From: Botrytis cinerea B05.10
Lineage: Eukaryota > Ascomycota > Leotiomycetes > Helotiales > Sclerotiniaceae
NCBI RefSeq assembly: GCF_000143535.2
Contig: NC_037310.1
Location: 3,286,001 to 3,350,000, forward strand
DNA: 64,000 nt
Direction of reading: 5' to 3'
A program made the translations under genes and the position numbers. This document shows positions 60,423 through 64,000 of the stretch, one piece after another. The notes under the pieces were generated by a model that was not told the origin of the DNA, did not search any database, and saw nothing but the letters and a program-made list of their open reading frames with translations. Within the stretch, counting starts at the first letter, position 1. Every line of letters begins with the position of its first letter.

Positions 60423-61143
60423 GAAGGGGACTGAGGAGATGAGGTGAAGATGGTGGTTTCTGGGTTTGTTTGTTAAGTATGGCAAATGATTGGGTGTTCA
60501 CTCACTCCCCTTTTTTGAAATGGATCGGGGGTGATCTTGGAATGAAATTTGGATTGCATGGTGTGGTTATGGTATCTTTAAGGGATTACAGTGTATGATA
60601 TGAATGGATAGGATAGGATAGGATACGACAGGATGTATGAATAGAAGAATTAAAGTATTGTATATATATAAATACTACTTAATACTCTAAGCATACATAT
60701 AGTATATTAATGAATGAATAGTTGATATATAATCTCAAGAAAATTATATACTTTGAGAGTTACAGAGTAATCACACTTCACTATTATATATAATATATAA
60801 TGAGACAATACAATTTTCACTTACAGAGATTATATCTAACCTCTGTCCAACCAACCCCCTTTCTCTACCTATATACTCTTCAAAATACACAATATCTATC
60901 TATTTATATATCCATCCATATATCCATCCCCTTTCCATTCCATTCATCTAACTTTAACTTCAACACAACCGCAAGCATTCATCCCACCCCACCCCATCCT
61001 ATCCTATCCCATCTAAACACAAAAATCCCCTACTCATCCATCCATCTATCTAATTACTTCTCTGATATTCTTCCTTCCTTTCTTTCTTTCTTTCTTTCTC
61101 TCCTTGTTTTTATATACCTAACTATATACTCAGCTGCATATGT

Positions 61144-61191
61144 AGAAGTATATCTAGAAGTATATCTAGAAGTATATCTAGAAGTATATCT
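61144..61191. repeat. 12-bp tandem repeat, four copies
   Basis: AGAAGTATATCT repeated four times without a mismatch. Each unit holds a TATAT core. It lies in intergenic DNA and no function is seen. Confidence 0.95.
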
Positions 61192-61398
61192 AATCCAATC
61201 TATTATAAGTTGAGAATATAATAACTGACTGTCATAGCAACTTTGCAATTTAGCAATTTAGGTTCGGTTCGGTTCGGTTAGTTGGCTGGATTGTGTGTTT
61301 AGAAATTGGAATTGAAATTGGAATTTGAAGCTTGGGGATTGTGGGTGTGGGTGTGGGATGGAATGGAATGGAATGATGGGAGTGGGAGAGGTGCTATG

Positions 61399-61423
61399 TA
61401 TATATATATATATATATATATAT
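61399..61423. repeat. (TA)n microsatellite
   Basis: About twelve TA units, directly visible. Confidence 0.95.
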
Positions 61424-62491
61424 CAAATGAGTAGATGGGTAGATAGAAAACAGATAGAAAAGCGAAATAGGGATTATACATATAAACAAGTGAGTGTATA
61501 AAACGTAAATTTCCAGATTCTATATATATGTATATAACTACACTTCATCTTAACCTTGACGAGTTGTATAAATCTCCCTCCTTTGTTGAGAGATGAGAGA
61601 TGAGAGATGTGGATTTTCTCGGTGTGTGGATGCACGAGTGTTTGAGTAAATATTAATTTTAATATTAACATCTAAAAGGCAGGAGGGAAAAAAGAAGAGA
61701 GGTAGTTAAGAAATATAAAGAAGAAAAATCGATATAAAAATAGGAGCGAATAAGAACAAGGAGGGAGGCGAGGTGTTGCAAATAAACAATAAAACACCAG
61801 ACCAAACCAAACCAAGCCAAACCACACAAAAACCATCAAAGAAAGTAACGCCGAACAACCAACTGCCTTGAGTCTTGAGCCTTTCGAGAACTAAAAAAGG
61901 AATAAATGAATATTAAAGATAATTATTATATCATATCTTCTCATCTCACCTCATCTCCATCCCCATCTCTATCTCTTGTGTATTTACGTAATTATATTCC
62001 TCTCCTTTCATAATATAATCGAGCAAATAAAAAGTTGAACAGGAGTAGAAACCTCATTTCCATTTTCCAATTTTCACCTTTTTCTACCTTTCACTTATCG
62101 CCACACCCCCGAATAGACCAATCAACCAACCAAATATTAAAGATTTTTCTCAATTGACAGGTGCAAAGTTTAGACGAAACCTAAACGTCTCTGATACACA
62201 ATACCACAATACCACAAGACTACCATACACCGTATATCTCCGCGCGAAAGATAATTCGTATCATATCATACAATATCTCATCGCACCGCATCACTTAGAT
62301 GCATATGATAAGCAATAGTAACGATCTGCGGACTACTTACTCCATATTTAGTACTTATTACTACTCAACTCAACTCTCCCATCTAATCTGCGAAACAAAG
62401 TCAATATTCCCCTCTTCATCTTCAACATATACTCAATCCCCCCTCCAAAAAAAACCAAAGAAAGAAAAAAGAAAGATAGATTCATAATGAA

Positions 62492-62515
62492 CCCCCCCCC
62501 CCCCCCCCCCCCCCC
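62492..62515. repeat. Poly-C tract (24 C)
   Basis: A run of 24 consecutive C on the plus strand. Such a long G/C homopolymer may be strain-variable or a sequencing or assembly artefact; it could form i-motif or G-quadruplex structures. Confidence 0.9.
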
Positions 62516-63796
62516 TCGCCTTGCCTCTTATTAGCTTATATCCCTCCAAGATCGATATCAATATCAACATCCCACAACCCTCCTCATATTCCTCTGCAAG
62601 ATGAAAACAGAAACCCACAACCCGCAACCCACAACCCATAACCCATCTAGCAACAAGTACAGCAGTAATAAATTCCTAATCGATTCAGCGTGAACGCAGT
62701 GAATGACTTCAATTCAATGGCTACTTTAATTAAGCCCTAAGCGAATGCGAAAGAGGCTAGCTCCTTCTAGTAGATCTTATATAAGGTCTACTACCCCCTG
62801 TATATAGCTAGCTCTTTAGATAGAATACGATTAGACAATTAGGACCTACGCAAATCGTGGGTACTACGTCTTCCGTATCCTTCTCATACAAACAGATTCA
62901 ATCTATCAATACTACGCCAACCATGACAACGAGTATACAAATCTTATATGAACCGGAAAATCTCTACCTACACTTCTCTAAAGTATTGCAACACAAAACA
63001 ATATAATACAGCATAAGAGAAGAGAAGAGAAGAGAAAAAGAAAAAAAGAGAAAAGAAAAAAAAGAGTCTTGCAACAAAACCTCTCCACCCTCTCATCCAC
63101 AAAATCTCCTCAAATAGAAATAACACAATTAAGAGTCCGCCCAGTGAACAGGGACACATAAAAATATACCAAAAACCCAGTATTCGATTCCTACATTCCA
63201 AAATTCTCATGGAGATTTATTTCATTTTAATTCACTTCGGTTCATCTTTGAACTATTCTCATATATAGCTAGAGCACGAAAACATGTAGAATTTTTAGTT
63301 TATCTTACTCCCTGCTGTTTCTGCTGGGCCCATATATCTCAAATTCGAATCGCAGAGTAACTCAACAAGAAATTTAAGAAAGAAACAGGTACCGTAATGA
63401 TTGAGACTGTAGGATTAATTTGACTTCTTTCATTCTAATCATCCCCTTCTGCACCCGTGTAGTAATCAAATCCATAGAATGGATGTAAGTCTTCACTAGA
63501 GGACATTAGATTTACAAACTCTTATTTCCGAGTTGTGACTTAATTGGGGTTGAACTTGTTAGAGTATAACCCGGAAGAGATAATGTGGTTTAAAAAGTGG
63601 TTGTCACCTCCCAAGTAAAGTGTCATTTTGTTCATTATGTAAAATTAGCTTTTCATTCAGCTATCATAAATATGAAGAAAAACCACCATCCAAATATGTG
63701 TATGGAATCCCTCATGAATCATCGTATCTATCTATCAATTTCATGCCTTCATACCAGGTATCTAGTTATTCATTTATTGCTGACTAACACACCAAT

Positions 63797-64000
63797 TTAT
63801 AGCTTGTTAGGGGCGGTTTGGGTAGTTGGCCATTGGTAACCAGCTGCGTCGCTAAACTTGTATCCGTAGGAAGAGGTGAAGTCATCCAAGACGGCGGGTC
63901 CACGGGAGCCTATTATGTGATTAGTTTTTGTTGGTTATGAGAGTACGGGTTAAATAATGTAAATATTTCTTACCATATGGGTATTCCATGGGGATGATCT
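63797..64000 (-). CDS. ZWF1: Glucose-6-phosphate 1-dehydrogenase, C-terminal part (gene runs off right edge)
   Basis: The last exon is 63909-63797 and the preceding exon enters from the right edge and ends at 63974, with a 64-nt intron. The visible residues read I-P-M-E-Y-P-Y-G-S-R-G-P-A-V-L-D-D-F, then Y-G-Y-K-F-S-D-A-A-G-Y-Q-W-P-T-T, the highly conserved end of fungal G6PD, which makes NADPH at the entry of the pentose phosphate pathway. Only about 46 residues are in the window, but the Y-P-Y-G-S-R-G-P motif is diagnostic. Confidence 0.87.

Larger units (their letters stand above)
60423..63796. other. Intergenic, rich in simple repeats
   Basis: 3.4 kb without a supported gene. It holds GGATA repeats (60609-60628), TATA-rich runs, TTTC repeats (61077-61100), the 12-bp tandem at 61144-61191, GGTTC repeats (61260-61278), (TA)12 at 61399-61423 and a C24 run at 62492-62515. 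Long Ser/Pro/Tyr ORFs here are artefacts of these repeats. Confidence 0.6.

Noticed and set aside
61054..61248. Repetitive T-S-R-Y ORF (minus strand)
   Set aside because: It is only a translation of the 12-bp tandem repeat.

Overview
This is a nuclear contig from a filamentous ascomycete. The evidence is the many short GT-AG introns (about 45-80 nt, often with a CTAAC or CTGAC branch site), the single-copy eukaryotic housekeeping genes, and the fungal-specific families (L-galactonate dehydratase, GH72 glucanosyltransferase, Hsp30-type small heat-shock protein, a GPI-anchored wall protein). The protein wording looks to me like Leotiomycetes, probably Sclerotiniaceae (Botrytis/Sclerotinia). That placement is from recall and was not checked.

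Layout. 1-880 holds the 5' part of lgd1 (D-galacturonate catabolism, minus strand). About 3.0-4.7 kb carries a damaged GH72 copy. 5.0-27.1 kb is gene-dense: a Rad60/Esc2-like SUMO-like-domain protein, LSM6, a SAM methyltransferase, the seven-exon PI4-kinase STT4, proteasome beta6 (PRE7), a HAD phosphatase, a heat-inducible small Hsp with an HSE-rich promoter, a GPI-type cell-surface protein, a small mitochondrial membrane protein, UMP kinase (URA6) and eIF3m. 27.1-35.8 kb is gene-poor and I can support no intact gene there. A YTH-domain RNA-binding protein lies at 35.8-38.0 kb. Another poor stretch contains a clearly decayed cytochrome P450 (41.0-42.4 kb). ADE17 follows (43.9-45.9 kb), then a four-pass membrane protein (48.5-50.2 kb), the mitochondrial pyruvate carrier MPC1, SmB (SMB1), ribosomal protein uL5 (RPL11), and two small hydrophilic fungal proteins (57.5 and 59.7 kb). 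60.4-63.8 kb is rich in microsatellites and homopolymers. The 3' end of glucose-6-phosphate dehydrogenase enters at the right edge.

How the genes relate. This is ordinary eukaryotic gene order, with no operons. Divergent pairs share short promoters (Rad60-like/LSM6, STT4/PRE7, SMB1/RPL11). RNA-processing genes recur (LSM6, SMB1, YTH) but with no visible functional cluster. I found no biosynthetic cluster, intact transposon, CRISPR array or convincing tRNA/rRNA gene.

Most useful observations: several very short exons (7-24 nt) that hide genes from simple ORF calling; a GH72 copy in which both catalytic glutamates read as aspartate; a P450 pseudogene whose heme cysteine reads as serine; a possible dual-start small Hsp with a mitochondrial-like leader; a stop-free in-frame intron in PRE7; and a zinc-finger-like C-x2-C-x13-H-x4-H insertion in a HAD phosphatase. 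I did not find a convincing undescribed multi-gene system. Exon coordinates were worked out by hand from splice motifs and reading phase.
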